Below, one piece after another: positions 24,588 through 34,834 of a DNA stretch of 38,093 bases. Origin of the DNA: Synechococcus sp. Cruz CV12-2-Slac-r (GTDB lineage: Bacteria > Cyanobacteriota > Cyanobacteriia > PCC-6307 > Cyanobiaceae). A program made the position numbers and the translations under genes. Within the stretch, counting starts at the first letter, position 1, and each line of letters starts with the position of its first letter. The notes below the pieces were generated by a model that did no database searches, had not been told where the DNA came from, and was given only the letters and a program-made list of their open reading frames with translations. The stretch is taken from contig NZ_JAGQEK010000004.1 in NCBI RefSeq assembly GCF_024346075.1, positions 1 to 38,093 on the forward strand. Reading direction: 5' to 3'.

Positions 24588-25678
24588 CCTTGGCTGCTGC
24601 TAACTAAAGCTGCCAACAAATCATCGGCGCCAACAGGAAACGGCAAATGATGCAAATCAGAACCCGGCTTGCAGGCAAATTTGCATACCTGTTGCAATTG
24701 CTCAAGGCTGGCTTTACCAAGCCCTAATTCTTGCAAATTCACTGGCAGGCCCAATTTTTTAAAGAAAGGCAGAAGCTGTCTGCGCGCTTGAGCAGCTAAA
24801 CCGCTGCCACCAATCTGCTCTTCTAAACGCAGTTGCACGAGCACCCCAAAAGCAACTTTTTCGCCATGCATGGAGCCGTGGCATTCAGCTAGCTGGGTTA
24901 GCCCATTGTGGATGGCATGGGCTGCAACAGTGCGGCAACGGGCGCCACCGAGGCCCCCGATCAAACCAGCGGTGAGGCCGCTTGCTTCCGCCACTCGGCA
25001 CCAAGGAGCAGAGCCAGGATCTTGTAATGCTTCAACCCCTTCTAAAAGCAATTGATCGCGCAATACCCTTGCTTGTTGAACAGCTTGTTGCACCAAGCCA
25101 TCACTGCTTTGGCCGCTGCTTACTGATGCTTCGTACCATTTAGCCATTGCATCGGCGATGCCACTGGCCAAGGTGCGAGGTGGCGCTGTGAGGATGAGTT
25201 GGTGATCAAATATCAGTAAATCAGGGCAGCGTTTAAGTGATACATCTGCTTGAAAAGCGCCAGCTGCTGAATAAATATTGGCTAAGGCGGTCCAGCCTGC
25301 GCAGGTGGCCGCGCTGGTAGGAACAGTGATGCAGACAAGATCAAGATGATTCGCTATTAGTTTGCCAGCATCAAGAACCTTACCGCCACCGCATGCAATT
25401 ACCGCATCGCAATTGCTTAATTTAATTTGCTCTTCTACAAGTGCTAGATCTGAATCGCAGCAATCAAAACGTAGTTCCGCATTCTCAACCGCAAGGTTTT
25501 GATTGGTTAAATCCTCACTTAATTGTTTGCGAATTAACCTTGTGGAAGCGCTTCGCCCTAAGAGTAAAGGCCGGCCACATAAACCGTTGATTAGCGGTAA
25601 TGCTTGCTGCCAAGCCCCAGGCCCCCGTAGTAAATGCACAGGGGCAATGCTATGGGAGTTGATGGAATCTAAACTCAT
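24572..25678 (-). CDS. Iron-containing alcohol dehydrogenase family protein, GldA (glycerol dehydrogenase)-like
   Basis: A 368-residue member of the GldA-like branch. The NAD-binding GGGK is at 97-100, with VPTSAATCAG at 119-128. Metal ligands fit D176 in ASGIADAMAKWYE, H254/H257 in AAHAIHNGL and H271 in HGSMHGEKVAFG. The branch includes glycerol dehydrogenases and related polyol enzymes; the physiological substrate is unknown. ATG at 25678, 6 bp after the clpC stop on the same strand, and 16-bp overlap with the hydrolase downstream. Confidence 0.85.
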   Translation of the reverse strand: MSLDSINSHSIAPVHLLRGPGAWQQALPLINGLCGRPLLLGRSASTRLIRKQLSEDLTNQNLAVENAELRFDCCDSDLALVEEQIKLSNCDAVIACGGGKVLDAGKLIANHLDLVCITVPTSAATCAGWTALANIYSAAGAFQADVSLKRCPDLLIFDHQLILTAPPRTLASGIADAMAKWYEASVSSGQSSDGLVQQAVQQARVLRDQLLLEGVEALQDPGSAPWCRVAEASGLTAGLIGGLGGARCRTVAAHAIHNGLTQLAECHGSMHGEKVAFGVLVQLRLEEQIGGSGLAAQARRQLLPFFKKLGLPVNLQELGLGKASLEQLQQVCKFACKPGSDLHHLPFPVGADDLLAALVSSSQGCLTR

Positions 25679-25684
25679 CCTTAA

Positions 25685-28216
25685 CTAGACGTTTGCGCTT
25701 GCTAGCTCAGATTCCTCTTGGGGGAGAGTGGTTTGTCTTATTACAACTTGCTTCTCTTCATTAACATCAACTAGGGCCGCATCACCCTCTGTAAGCCGAC
25801 CGGAAAGGAATTCCTCTGCCAGAGAATCCTCTAGTAGGCGCATCACTGCCCGACGCAACGGACGAGCTCCATAACTAGGGTTGTAACCCTCTTCTACCAA
25901 ACGTTCTTTAAATGATTCTGTTACAGACAGACTAATACCTTTTTCTTGCATTCGTTTAAACACTTCAAGGAGCATTATATCTGCAATTAGTTTAACTTCA
26001 TCGCGGTTGAGTTGGCGGAATACGATTATTTCATCTAAACGATTGAGGAACTCAGGGCGGAAATATTGCTTCAGTTCTTCGTTGACCAATGAACGAATCC
26101 GATTGTATGTATTGTCTTGAGCATCTCCGCCGCCAAATTCAAAACCTAAACCGCCGCCACCTTTTTCAATAACTTTAGAGCCAATGTTAGAGGTCATTAT
26201 TATTAAAGTATTTTTAAAATCTACGGTGCGTCCTTTCGAGTCTGTTAGGCGGCCGTCTTCTAGTAATTGAAGCAAAAGATTGAAAACATCTGGATGAGCT
26301 TTTTCAATTTCATCGAACAATACAACGGTATAAGGGCGACGGCGTACCGCCTCTGTGAGCTGACCGCCTTCGTTAAAGCCCACATAGCCAGGAGGTGAAC
26401 CAATCAGCTTGCTAACTGTAAAGCGCTCCATGTATTCACTCATGTCTAAGCGAATCATCGACTCTTCACTGCCAAAGAAATATGCAGCTAGTGCTTTTGT
26501 GAGTTCAGTTTTGCCAACTCCAGTGGGGCCAGAGAAGATGAAACTTGCAATCGGCCGGTTTGGATTCTTTAAACCAACACGGGCCCTGCGAATCGCTTTT
26601 GAAACAGCCTTAACAGCTTCATCTTGCCCAATCAAGCGTTGGTGGAGGGTTTCCTCCATATTTAATAATTTTACTGATTCTGTTTCAGTTAGTTTTTGTA
26701 CCGGTACGCCGGTCCATGAAGCAACGATCTGAGCAATATCTTCTTCGCTTACAACTGGCGTACCTTCAAAAGAAGAAACTTGGGGAGGATTAGATTCAGT
26801 GGATTCTCCATCAGGAGCTGGTGTGGATTCATCGCGACGGGCCTGGGTGATACCACGCATTTGTTCACGCAATTCCACCTCCTTATCGCGTAATTCACCA
26901 GCTTTGGTGTAGTTCTGTTCCCGAACGGCAACTTCTTTTTCTTTTTGCACAACCCTCAACTGTTTGTCTAATTCTTTTGCAGCTGGCGGCAATTTGGAAT
27001 TCAGTAAACGCACCCTGCTGCCAGCTTCATCAATTAGATCGATTGCCTTATCGGGCATAAAACGATCGGAGATGTAGCGATCACCAAGGGTTGCTGCTGC
27101 TACGAGGGCTTCATCGGAGATCTTTAACCTGTGGTGCGTTTCATAGCGCTCCCTCAAACCTTGTAAAATTTCAATAGTTTCAGCAACTGAAGGTTCACCA
27201 ACATTTACTGGCTGGAATCTTCTTTCTAATGCAGCATCTCTTTCAATATGTTTACGATATTCATCTAGAGTAGTGGCACCAATACATTGGAGTTCCCCCC
27301 TCGCTAGAGCTGGCTTTAAGATATTTGCTGCATCAATTGCACCTTCAGCTGCTCCAGCGCCAATTAAAGTGTGAACTTCGTCTATTACTAAAATTACATT
27401 TCCTGCACCACGGATCTCCTCCATTATCTTCTTAAGACGCTCCTCAAACTCTCCTCTGTATTTAGTACCAGCAACTAGTAAACCAATATCTAATGTAAGT
27501 ACCCGTTTTTCTTCAAGAATATCTGGAATTTCGCCATCGATTATGCGTTGAGCTAAGCCTTCTGCAATAGCTGTTTTACCAACACCTGGTTCACCAATTA
27601 AAACTGGATTGTTCTTAGTGCGGCGCCCGAGTATTTGAATTACCCGTTCAATCTCATTTTGTCTACCAACAACTGGATCAAGCTTTCCATCTGCAGCTAA
27701 CTGGGTGAGGTTGCTGCCAAATTCATCAAGGGTTGGTGTTTTGGTGGAGCCTTTGCTTCCGCCACCTGCACTTACCTCGGCTGTTTCGCCAAGCATGCGG
27801 ATTACTTGAGTACGAACCTTGGCAAGATCTACTCCTAAATTTTCAAGAACTCTTGCAGCTACGCCCTCACCTTCTCTAATTAATCCAAGCAGTAAATGTT
27901 CAGTACCAATGTAATTATGACCTAACTGACGAGCCTCCTCTAGTGATAACTCAAGTACTCTTTTTGCCCTTGGAGTGAACGGTATTTCAACAGCAACAAA
28001 ACCAGAACCGCGCCCGATAATTTTTTCAACTTCCACTCGGGCATCTTTTAGATTTACGCCCATCGACTTGAGTACTTTTGCGGCAACTCCTGTGCCTTCT
28101 CCAATCAAACCTAACAATATCTGCTCAGTTCCCACAAAATTATGGCCCAAACGACGGGCCTCCTCTTGGGCCAACATGATCACTTTGATGGCTTTTTCGG
28201 TGAACCGCTCGAACAT
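25685..28216 (-). CDS. clpC: ATP-dependent Clp protease ATPase subunit ClpC
   Basis: An HSP100 unfoldase that feeds substrates to ClpP proteases; essential in cyanobacteria and related to plastid ClpC. Of 843 residues, 1-145 carry two Clp_N repeats ([28 protein letters not shown]). The first AAA+ domain has [13 protein letters not shown] (208-220) and [13 protein letters not shown] motif (about 430-445, [13 protein letters not shown]) sits in the middle domain. The second AAA+ domain has [12 protein letters not shown] and [16 protein letters not shown] at 28216 is the canonical MFERFTEKA start; a TTG 30 bp upstream is not needed. A near-consensus promoter lies about 130 bp upstream, giving a long leader. 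Confidence 0.97.
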   Translation of the reverse strand: MFERFTEKAIKVIMLAQEEARRLGHNFVGTEQILLGLIGEGTGVAAKVLKSMGVNLKDARVEVEKIIGRGSGFVAVEIPFTPRAKRVLELSLEEARQLGHNYIGTEHLLLGLIREGEGVAARVLENLGVDLAKVRTQVIRMLGETAEVSAGGGSKGSTKTPTLDEFGSNLTQLAADGKLDPVVGRQNEIERVIQILGRRTKNNPVLIGEPGVGKTAIAEGLAQRIIDGEIPDILEEKRVLTLDIGLLVAGTKYRGEFEERLKKIMEEIRGAGNVILVIDEVHTLIGAGAAEGAIDAANILKPALARGELQCIGATTLDEYRKHIERDAALERRFQPVNVGEPSVAETIEILQGLRERYETHHRLKISDEALVAAATLGDRYISDRFMPDKAIDLIDEAGSRVRLLNSKLPPAAKELDKQLRVVQKEKEVAVREQNYTKAGELRDKEVELREQMRGITQARRDESTPAPDGESTESNPPQVSSFEGTPVVSEEDIAQIVASWTGVPVQKLTETESVKLLNMEETLHQRLIGQDEAVKAVSKAIRRARVGLKNPNRPIASFIFSGPTGVGKTELTKALAAYFFGSEESMIRLDMSEYMERFTVSKLIGSPPGYVGFNEGGQLTEAVRRRPYTVVLFDEIEKAHPDVFNLLLQLLEDGRLTDSKGRTVDFKNTLIIMTSNIGSKVIEKGGGGLGFEFGGGDAQDNTYNRIRSLVNEELKQYFRPEFLNRLDEIIVFRQLNRDEVKLIADIMLLEVFKRMQEKGISLSVTESFKERLVEEGYNPSYGARPLRRAVMRLLEDSLAEEFLSGRLTEGDAALVDVNEEKQVVIRQTTLPQEESELASANV

Positions 28217-28345
28217 GGTTTGAGGCTGAGCCTTCGAATGCAACAAACCTATCAGGAACTAGTGGGTTGTTGTGGGGGGAAATCCGATCACTGCGGTTTG
28301 AAGAATGTTTTAACTGAAATCAATAAAAAGTATTGGCTGCTACTG

Positions 28346-28374
28346 ATTATTTTGGCCGGTAATCACTACGTCAA
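28346..28374 (-). promoter_or_regulatory. Candidate sigma70-type promoter for clpC
   Basis: On the minus strand TTGACG (plus-strand 28369-28374) is followed after exactly 17 bp by AATAAT (28346-28351); each hexamer matches consensus at five of six positions. The -35 overlaps the last codons of rimI. The predicted start near 28339 would give a 5' leader of about 120 nt before the clpC ATG. I saw no obvious stem-loop of riboswitch type in that leader. Confidence 0.5.
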
Positions 28375-28857
28375 AACTTCACAAAACCGTTTCACTTTAA
28401 TCAATGCATTGTCGCCATTTCGGTAGTAGCTCTTACGGATTCCACAGGTTGTGAAGCCAGCTTGCTCGTATAGGGCGATCGCAGCCTTGTTTTTTGCTGA
28501 AACCTCAAGGCTGGCCTCCTGGCAACCCATGCTTTTGGCGCATGCGAGCAACGCCTGCAGCAGGCTGCGCCCCAGCCCCTGTTGCTGTTTATTTGGATCC
28601 ACAGCCACCATGCTGATTTGAAGCTCTTCCGCTACTACGCAACCGCAGATCAAGCCGATCAGCTGATTTGGTTTCTCAACGCACCAATAGCCAAAGCAAA
28701 GATTGCTTTTTGATTGCAGTTCCTGATGCCATTGGTTTGCGCTCCAAAAGCCCGCGAAAACCAGCTGATCAAGAGCAAAACAAGCATCGATTGCGTTCAA
28801 ATCAAGCTTTGTTGGGGCCGCAATGCTGAAAGGATGGGGTGATGGTTCTGATGGCAT
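28366..28857 (-). CDS. rimI: RimI-type N-acetyltransferase (GNAT)
   Basis: A 163-residue GNAT protein that acetylates the N-terminal residue of a ribosomal protein (S18 in E. coli) or other proteins. Acetyl-CoA-binding motif A is VDPNKQQQGLGRSLLQALL (about residues 100-118), preceded by the strand ELQISMVAV, and the C-terminal ALYEQAGF is typical. ATG at 28857 is preferred; the in-frame ATG at 28869 would overlap the start codon of the divergent lysA. The next gene downstream, clpC, is in the same direction 149 bp away with its own promoter. Confidence 0.85.
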   Translation of the reverse strand: MPSEPSPHPFSIAAPTKLDLNAIDACFALDQLVFAGFWSANQWHQELQSKSNLCFGYWCVEKPNQLIGLICGCVVAEELQISMVAVDPNKQQQGLGRSLLQALLACAKSMGCQEASLEVSAKNKAAIALYEQAGFTTCGIRKSYYRNGDNALIKVKRFCEVLT

Positions 28858-28867
28858 CGTGATCAGC

Positions 28868-30250
28868 ATGGCAAGTTCCTCCGGGTTGCCTAAAACTTCG
28901 CTGCCCTGGGCAGAGGGGGATATTGATTTGGAAAGTCCGAATCGCAATCTTGCACCAATAAGCACCGAGCTTGATTCCCAGGGGCGTTTGCGTGTTGGAG
29001 GTTGCTTGCTTAGCGATCTAGCAACTCGTTTTGGTACTCCTTTATATGTGCTTGATGAACTAACCCTGAGGCAGGCTTGCGTTGCTTATCGAGAAGCTCT
29101 GCTACGCCACTACCCAGGCCCTTCCTTAGCTATCTACGCATCCAAAGCAAATAGCAGTTTGGCGATTACAGCCCTTGTTGCATCAGAGGGTCTTGGGCTT
29201 GATGCAGTTTCAGCAGGGGAATTGCTAACCGCTTTGGAAGGGGGGATGCCACCTGAGCGGATTGTTTTGCATGGCAACAACAAATCAGCTGAAGAAATCC
29301 AATTAGCTCTTCAGCATGGGGTGGCTGTAGTGGTAGATAATTGGCGTGATCTTGAGTTGTTGCAGGAGCTTTGCCAGGGTCATTCCAGCAAAGTTCCCCT
29401 GTTCTTGAGGTTTACCCCTGGCATTGAATGCCATACCCATGAATACATCCGCACTGGTCATTTAGATAGCAAGTTTGGCTTTGATCCCGATCAGCTAGAA
29501 ACGGTTTTGCGTTTTTTAGCCAACTGCAGCTGGGCCCATTTGCGTGGTTTGCACGCCCACATCGGCTCACAAATTTTTGAATTAACCCCCCATCGCGATC
29601 TTGCGGCGGTTTTAGCTGATGCTCTGCTTCTTGCCCGTTCCCTCGGCCATAACGTTACCGATTTGAATGTGGGGGGTGGCCTTGGGATTCGTTACGTGAA
29701 CTCCGATGATCCCCCCAGCATCGATTGCTGGGTTCAGGTGGTAGCGGAAGCAATCGCAGGGGCCTGCAAGGAGCGGGAGCTTGATTTGCCACGCTTGCTT
29801 TGTGAGCCAGGCCGTTCCTTAGTGGCGAGCGCCGGGATAACGCTGTATCAAATTGGAAGCAGGAAAGAAATAGCTGGTTTCAGTACATACGTGGCGGTAG
29901 ATGGGGGCATGAGTGATAACCCCAGACCGATTACCTATCAATCTGAATACACGGCCTGCCTGGCTGATCAAGCCGCTGCCCCAGCGGTGGAAAAAGTTAC
30001 TTTGGTTGGTAAGCACTGTGAATCTGGGGATGTGCTGTTGCGCAACCTTGATTTGCCTGCCAGTAAGCCTGGCGATGTGTTGGTGGTGCTTGCCACTGGT
30101 GCATATAACGCTTCGATGGCTTCCAACTACAACCGCATTCCAAGGCCTGCAGCGGTGTTGGTGGCTGATGGTCGCGCTGAATTGGTGCAGCGACGCGAAA
30201 GGCCAGACGAGCTGCTGCGCTACGACGTACTGCCAGAACGCTTGAAATAG
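28868..30250 (+). CDS. lysA: Diaminopimelate decarboxylase
   Basis: Decarboxylates meso-diaminopimelate to L-lysine, the last step of lysine synthesis; its substrate is also a peptidoglycan building block. The 460-residue protein is a fold type III PLP enzyme. PLP lysine K93 is in IYASKANSSLAI, the glycine loop is NVGGGLGIRY, the phosphate contact is LLCEPGRSLVASAG, and the active-site Cys is in HCESGDVL. ATG at 28868 gives MASSSGL; the frame is open upstream to 28823, but that would lie inside rimI. The start codons of lysA and rimI are only 10 bp apart. Confidence 0.95.
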   Translation: MASSSGLPKTSLPWAEGDIDLESPNRNLAPISTELDSQGRLRVGGCLLSDLATRFGTPLYVLDELTLRQACVAYREALLRHYPGPSLAIYASKANSSLAITALVASEGLGLDAVSAGELLTALEGGMPPERIVLHGNNKSAEEIQLALQHGVAVVVDNWRDLELLQELCQGHSSKVPLFLRFTPGIECHTHEYIRTGHLDSKFGFDPDQLETVLRFLANCSWAHLRGLHAHIGSQIFELTPHRDLAAVLADALLLARSLGHNVTDLNVGGGLGIRYVNSDDPPSIDCWVQVVAEAIAGACKERELDLPRLLCEPGRSLVASAGITLYQIGSRKEIAGFSTYVAVDGGMSDNPRPITYQSEYTACLADQAAAPAVEKVTLVGKHCESGDVLLRNLDLPASKPGDVLVVLATGAYNASMASNYNRIPRPAAVLVADGRAELVQRRERPDELLRYDVLPERLK

Positions 30251-30283
30251 CTAAGTTGAATTTATCCACAAGAGGTGGTTGAA

Positions 30284-31129
30284 ATGCTCTGGCTGCGGTT
30301 GATACTCGACCTACTTTTCGCTGCCAGCCTCGGGTTTCTTTTACTGGGCCGCGTTACTGAACCACGCACTTTATGGCTGCTGCGTGGGTATCTATTGCTG
30401 GTGGCTGTGGGATGGTTGCTGCAGCGCTTCGGAGATCTTCCCCTCACTTCCAAATTGATGGAAGCTTTGGTGTTGGTATGCGGCCTTGCCCTGGCGATTT
30501 TATTGCAAGGAGAATTGCGGCGGCTGATGGAGTTACTCGGTACAGGACGTTTGGATGTGTTGCTTGGAAGCCGTCAATCTGGAAAGCAAGATTCCAGCAC
30601 CGTAGATATTTTGGTGGATACGGTTGGCCAACTTTCAAAACGTCGTTGTGGTGGTTTGGTGGTTTTGGATCTTGGCAGTGATCTCAGGCCAGAAGATTTT
30701 CTGAATCCCGGCGTTCAGATCGATGCCTTGCTTTCGGTTGATTTAATGCTGAATTTGTTTTCTTCTGAAACCCCATTACATGATGGTGCGGTATTACTTC
30801 AGGCCAATCGCATTGCATCAGCGGGTGTGATCTTGCCCCTTTCCCGCCAAAGCATTACCCGCCACGGCACCCGTCATCTGGCTGCCCTGGGCTTAACAGA
30901 ACGGCACGAGCGCTGTTTATGCGTGGTGGTGAGTGAAGAATCAGGCACAATTTCACTTGCCTGCCAAGGCAAGTTTGAGCGCCCTATTACGAGGGAAAGG
31001 TTGCGGGCTTTATTGGGGGAGGCATTGCAATTGCAGTCGAGTGATCGGCGTAGGCGCCAGGCGCGTACGCTTTCAAAATCAAAATCCGGCGCTGACCTCG
31101 CCGAATCTGTGCCCAGGAATTCCCCATGA
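30284..31129 (+). CDS. cdaA: Membrane diadenylate cyclase CdaA (c-di-AMP synthase)
   Basis: Makes cyclic di-AMP from two ATP; the messenger controls potassium and osmotic balance and night survival in cyanobacteria. The 281-residue protein has three hydrophobic helices (about 3-22, 30-47, 59-75), then the DAC domain with the catalytic DGA motif in PLHDGAVLL (167-169) and RHGTRH (193-198). ATG at 30284 is preferred because the purine-rich AGAGGTGG lies 5 bp upstream; a GTG at 30275 is in frame. The stop overlaps uppS by 4 bp. Confidence 0.92.
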   Translation: MLWLRLILDLLFAASLGFLLLGRVTEPRTLWLLRGYLLLVAVGWLLQRFGDLPLTSKLMEALVLVCGLALAILLQGELRRLMELLGTGRLDVLLGSRQSGKQDSSTVDILVDTVGQLSKRRCGGLVVLDLGSDLRPEDFLNPGVQIDALLSVDLMLNLFSSETPLHDGAVLLQANRIASAGVILPLSRQSITRHGTRHLAALGLTERHERCLCVVVSEESGTISLACQGKFERPITRERLRALLGEALQLQSSDRRRRQARTLSKSKSGADLAESVPRNSP

Positions 31130-31908
31130 GCCGGCCCCTGGTGGTGGTGCCATGCCCCAACAAACAAACTTGCTTGCCTGAAGGCTTAGATCCCCTCCGC
31201 TTGCCAGCTCATGTGGCGGTGATCATGGATGGCAATGGCCGCTGGGCCTGTCAGCGCGGTTTGCCGCGGGTAATGGGCCATCGCAAGGGGGTAGAGGCTT
31301 TAAAAACCACCCTTAGGCTCTGCAATAACTGGGGCATCGGCACCCTCACCGCTTACGCCTTTTCCACCGAAAATTGGGCTAGGCCTGGGGAAGAGGTGAG
31401 TTTCCTAATGACCTTGTTTGAGCGAGTGCTCGCTAAGGAATTGGAAGCTTTACAAAATGAACAGGTACGGATTCGCTTTCTAGGTGATCTCACCGCCTTG
31501 CCAGAAGGCTTGCAAGATCTGATCGCTGCCGCCTCAGCTAAAACGCAAAACAACAGCGGCATTCACTTCAATGTGTGCACTAACTACGGCAGTAGAGATG
31601 AATTAGTACAAGCAGCTAGGGCCCTAGCTCGCCGCGTTAAGCGTGGTGAATTGGATCCAGAAGCGATTAATGAACATTTACTGGGCCAGGAATTGCATAC
31701 AGCAGGAGATCGTGATCCCGATTTATTAATTCGCACAAGTGGTGAATATCGCCTTAGTAATTTCCTGCTTTGGCAGCTGGCCTACGCTGAGTTTCACGTT
31801 ACGGAAGTGCTTTGGCCTGATTTTGATGGGGCTGCTTTAGAAGCAGCTTTGCGGGATTATCAAGGCAGACGCCGCCGTTTCGGCGGGGTATTGGAGGTGC
31901 AGCCATGA
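31126..31908 (+). CDS. uppS: Isoprenyl transferase (undecaprenyl diphosphate synthase)
   Basis: Builds the C55 cis-polyprenyl diphosphate that carries peptidoglycan and O-antigen precursors. The 260-residue protein has the catalytic Asp in [12 protein letters not shown] (D35), [17 protein letters not shown], and the C-terminal signature [19 protein letters not shown] with YAEFHV. ATG at 31126 overlaps cdaA and its stop overlaps bioB, both by 4 bp. The N-terminal 25 residues before the conserved core are variable. Confidence 0.96.
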   Translation: MSRPLVVVPCPNKQTCLPEGLDPLRLPAHVAVIMDGNGRWACQRGLPRVMGHRKGVEALKTTLRLCNNWGIGTLTAYAFSTENWARPGEEVSFLMTLFERVLAKELEALQNEQVRIRFLGDLTALPEGLQDLIAAASAKTQNNSGIHFNVCTNYGSRDELVQAARALARRVKRGELDPEAINEHLLGQELHTAGDRDPDLLIRTSGEYRLSNFLLWQLAYAEFHVTEVLWPDFDGAALEAALRDYQGRRRRFGGVLEVQP

Positions 31909-32870
31909 CAGTTGAAATACGCCACAACTGGAGCTTGAGTGAAATTGAAGCTTTGCTTTCTTTGCCGTTGGTGGATTTGCTTTGGCAAGCCCAGCAGGTG
32001 CACCGTGAAGCAAATCCCGGCTATCGAGTGCAGCTGGCTTCCCTGTTAAGTGTGCGCACTGGCGGTTGCGAAGAAGATTGTGCCTACTGCCCTCAATCGA
32101 TGCACAACAGCAGCGACGTGAGTGGCCGGCCGGAGCTAGAGCTGCAGGTGGCAGCTGTTCTTGAGCGGGCAGAAGCAGCAAAACAAGCAGGGGCGCAAAG
32201 ATTTTGTATGGGTTGGGCCTGGCGGGAAATTCGCGCTGGAGCTCCCTTTGAAGCAATGCTTGAAATGGTGAAGGGGGTGCGAAAGCTTGGGATGGAGGCT
32301 TGCGTTACCGCGGGCATGTTGAACGCTGATCAAGCCCATAGGTTGGCTGAAGCAGGGCTCACTTCTTATAACCACAACCTTGATACCAGCCCTGAACATT
32401 ACGGCGAAATAATAACCACTCGCACCTATCAAGAACGCTTAGATACTTTGCAATTAGTGCGGCAGGCAGGGATCAACCTTTGCTGCGGAGGTATTATCGG
32501 CATGGGCGAAACATTCAGGGATCGTGCCTCGTTATTGCAAGTTTTAGCAAGCCTCAATCCTCACCCTGAAAGCGTGCCGATAAATGGTTTGGTAGCTGTT
32601 GAAGGCACCCCTTTGGAGCACCAGCAACCCTATGAAAATCTTGATTTGTTGCGTATGGTGGCAACCGCTCGCATTTTGATGCCCCACAGCCGAGTGAGGT
32701 TGAGTGCTGGTAGGGAACAATTAAGCCAAGAGGCTCAGATTCTTTGTTTATTGGCGGGGGCAGATTCCATCTTTTATGGTGATACCTTGCTCACCACCTC
32801 TAATCCAAAGGTGGAAACCGATCGGGCCCTGCTTGCAGCCGCAGGGGTGCAGCCCTTCATCGTTGCTTGA
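31905..32870 (+). CDS. bioB: Biotin synthase (radical SAM)
   Basis: Inserts sulfur into dethiobiotin. The 321-residue protein carries the radical-SAM cluster motif [13 protein letters not shown] (C55, C59, C62), the conserved [18 protein letters not shown] and the C-terminal SAGREQLS and FYGDTLLTT motifs. Length fits the family. ATG at 31905 overlaps the uppS stop by 4 bp. trhO follows after 7 bp. Confidence 0.97.
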   Translation: MTVEIRHNWSLSEIEALLSLPLVDLLWQAQQVHREANPGYRVQLASLLSVRTGGCEEDCAYCPQSMHNSSDVSGRPELELQVAAVLERAEAAKQAGAQRFCMGWAWREIRAGAPFEAMLEMVKGVRKLGMEACVTAGMLNADQAHRLAEAGLTSYNHNLDTSPEHYGEIITTRTYQERLDTLQLVRQAGINLCCGGIIGMGETFRDRASLLQVLASLNPHPESVPINGLVAVEGTPLEHQQPYENLDLLRMVATARILMPHSRVRLSAGREQLSQEAQILCLLAGADSIFYGDTLLTTSNPKVETDRALLAAAGVQPFIVA

Positions 32871-32877
32871 TTAATCC

Positions 32878-33798
32878 TTGACTTACTTAGTAGCCGCATT
32901 TTATAAATTCACAGCCCTCAATCAGTTAGAGAGCCTGCGCAAACGCTTGCTTGATAAAGCAGAGCTAGAGCAGTTGCAGGGAACTTTGCTCTTGGCGCCA
33001 GAGGGAATTAATGCCACATTGTGCGGGCCAGAAGTTGGCATAAAAGAATTCATTTGTTTACTGCAAGAAGAAAAAGAGTTTAGAGATTTAGAAGTTAAAT
33101 ATAGTTGGAGTGTGAGCCAATGCTTCCATCGCCTTAAATTGCGAATTAAACAGGAGATCGTTACAATTGGTATCTCTGAAGTGAATCCTCAGCAGCAGGT
33201 GGGCGCATATGTGGTGCCTGAGCAGTGGGATGAACTTATTAATCAACCCAACACGTTAGTTATTGATACACGTAATAGTTATGAAATTGGTGTGGGCACT
33301 TTCCCAGGTGCAATTAATCCACAAATTGATAATTTCCGCAATTTCCCAGCTTGGGTAGAGCGGCATCTAAAGCCCTTGATGGAGCAGCACAAGGCTGAAA
33401 AGCTAGCTTTATTTTGCACCGGCGGTATTCGCTGTGAGAAAGCAACTGCCCATTTGTTAGCTGAAGGTTTTACAGATGTTCACCACTTAGAGGGGGGAAT
33501 TCTTAAATATCTGGAGCGAGTATCGCCCGAGCAAAGCAGTTGGCAAGGGGATTGTTTTGTGTTTGATCAGCGGGTGGCTTTGAATCATCAACTTACCCCT
33601 GGCGAATATAGCCTTTGCTTTGCTTGCGGAATGCCTTTAGCTGCTGCAGATCGCTCCCTGCCCAGCTATGAAAAAGGGGTGAGTTGTTGCCATTGCCTGG
33701 AGCATTTTAATGAAAAGGATCGTGAGCGTTTTTCAGATCGCCAACAACAAATACAATTATCAGCAGCCCGCAATGAAAGGCATATTGGTAAGAAATGA
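32878..33798 (+). CDS. trhO: tRNA uridine(34) hydroxylase TrhO (rhodanese-domain protein)
   Basis: Hydroxylates U34 of certain tRNAs to ho5U in an oxygen-dependent way. The 306-residue protein has an N-terminal acylphosphatase-like region (LLLAPEGINATLCG, about 37-50). The rhodanese domain (about 125-215) has VIDTRNSYEIGVGTFPGA and the active-site Cys in ALFCTGGIRCEKA (C180). Two cysteine pairs near the C-terminus (CFACG, CCHC) are typical of the family. The start is TTG at 32878, 7 bp after bioB; no ATG or GTG is available before the conserved start. The stop overlaps the next gene by 4 bp. Confidence 0.92.
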   Translation: MTYLVAAFYKFTALNQLESLRKRLLDKAELEQLQGTLLLAPEGINATLCGPEVGIKEFICLLQEEKEFRDLEVKYSWSVSQCFHRLKLRIKQEIVTIGISEVNPQQQVGAYVVPEQWDELINQPNTLVIDTRNSYEIGVGTFPGAINPQIDNFRNFPAWVERHLKPLMEQHKAEKLALFCTGGIRCEKATAHLLAEGFTDVHHLEGGILKYLERVSPEQSSWQGDCFVFDQRVALNHQLTPGEYSLCFACGMPLAAADRSLPSYEKGVSCCHCLEHFNEKDRERFSDRQQQIQLSAARNERHIGKK

Positions 33799-34289
33799 TG
33801 CCTGATCTTGCCGACTTAGAAAGCTACGGAGCCCAGCGTAGTTTGCTGTTGCGGTTGCAGATTGGTGGTTTAGGAGGCCTGAAAACACTGCGGGTTGGGG
33901 TGGCTCGCAGGGAAGGGGATCGCATGCTGCTACTTGGAGAGTTGAAAGGTTGGTCTATACCTATTGGTTCGGGTTTGCAGTTAGATACGATGCGGGTGCA
34001 AGGTACTCAAACACAGGGGGTTGGTAATCTTATTTGGGCTGCTACTTTTGCTTGGGCGCTAGAGCAAACCCCGTGCCGTAGAGCCCAGATATTGGCAATT
34101 CGCGATAATGGACAGCAACATCGCAAGTTGTTACGTTATTTTCGAAAGCTCGGTTTTAGGCCATCGCGTGAGTTGGGAGCTGGTTTATTTGATTTGCCCT
34201 TGCGGATTGTGTGGGGCGGCCCTGGATTGTTAATGATGGCTGATTGCGCTGAGGGTTATGCCGTCAGTATTCGCCGCTTGGGTTTTTAG
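33795..34289 (+). CDS. Cyanobacterial protein with GNAT-like C-terminal region
   Basis: A 164-residue protein. The segment WAATFAWALEQTPCRRAQIL and the following KLLRYFRKLGFRPSREL (about 105-125) resemble the last helix and strand of GNAT acetyltransferases, where a helix ends in a Y/F-x-x-L-G-F motif. A glycine-rich acetyl-CoA loop is not obvious, so the assignment is tentative. No signal peptide is seen. Two adjacent ATG codons (33795 and 33798) are possible starts; the first overlaps the trhO stop. It is the last gene of the lysA-to-here plus-strand series and ends 17 bp before the convergent rlmH. Confidence 0.65.
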   Translation: MMPDLADLESYGAQRSLLLRLQIGGLGGLKTLRVGVARREGDRMLLLGELKGWSIPIGSGLQLDTMRVQGTQTQGVGNLIWAATFAWALEQTPCRRAQILAIRDNGQQHRKLLRYFRKLGFRPSRELGAGLFDLPLRIVWGGPGLLMMADCAEGYAVSIRRLGF

Positions 34290-34306
34290 AGGGCCTAATT
34301 ATGTTT

Positions 34307-34744
34307 TTAATCGCGGTGGTATGGCCCGCCTTGCAAAATTGTGCTCGATCTATAAATCTGCTCAAGCAGAATTAATCTTGCCAATTCATGGGGAAATGTA
34401 AGGGCAGATAAACTAATAATCAAATTTGCTTTCTCCTTCAAACTTTTGCTATGGCCATCGGCGCCACCGATTGCGATTGCGATTCGATCAACCGTTAGGC
34501 TATTTAATTTTTGGGCGAATTCGCGTGAATTATATTGAGCGCCTTCTTCACTTGATAGTATTAATTTTTCGTTATTTTTAAGGCAATTTATAATTGCGAT
34601 TCCTTCTTTTTCAACAGTAGAATCTTTCAGCTCAATGATTTCTAGCCCTGGAAGACGTTTTGAATACATTGTGGCAGCTTCTTGCCACCAGCCTGGCCGT
34701 TGTTTGCCGATTGTTAGAATTCTAATGCGAGAAAGATTAAGCAT
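34307..34744 (-). CDS. rlmH: 23S rRNA (pseudouridine-1915-N3)-methyltransferase RlmH
   Basis: A SPOUT-class methyltransferase acting on helix 69 of 23S rRNA. The 145-residue protein begins IRILTIGKQRPGWW, has the knot strand IAIAIGGADG and ends with the family signature LTFPHELARLILLEQIYRSS followed by GGPYHRD. The usual length is about 155 residues, so it is slightly short, mainly in the middle. ATG at 34744. It is divergent from the outer-membrane barrel gene. Confidence 0.93.
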   Translation of the reverse strand: MLNLSRIRILTIGKQRPGWWQEAATMYSKRLPGLEIIELKDSTVEKEGIAIINCLKNNEKLILSSEEGAQYNSREFAQKLNSLTVDRIAIAIGGADGHSKSLKEKANLIISLSALTFPHELARLILLEQIYRSSTILQGGPYHRD

Positions 34745-34784
34745 TTATTTTGTTTGCATTGGGACGCTTTGACGATTGATTCGA

Positions 34785-34813
34785 TTGGCTTAGATGTGTG
34801 TGTTGGGTATATT
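34785..34813 (+). promoter_or_regulatory. Possible promoter of the beta-barrel gene
   Basis: TTGGCT (34785-34790) and TATATT (34808-34813) are separated by exactly 17 bp. Matches are four and five of six. A transcript from about 34820 would have a leader of only some 15 nt before the TTG at 34835, so there would be no room for a signal-peptide coding segment upstream. Confidence 0.35.
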
Positions 34814-34834
34814 GGGATTTGATATTTTCAAGCT

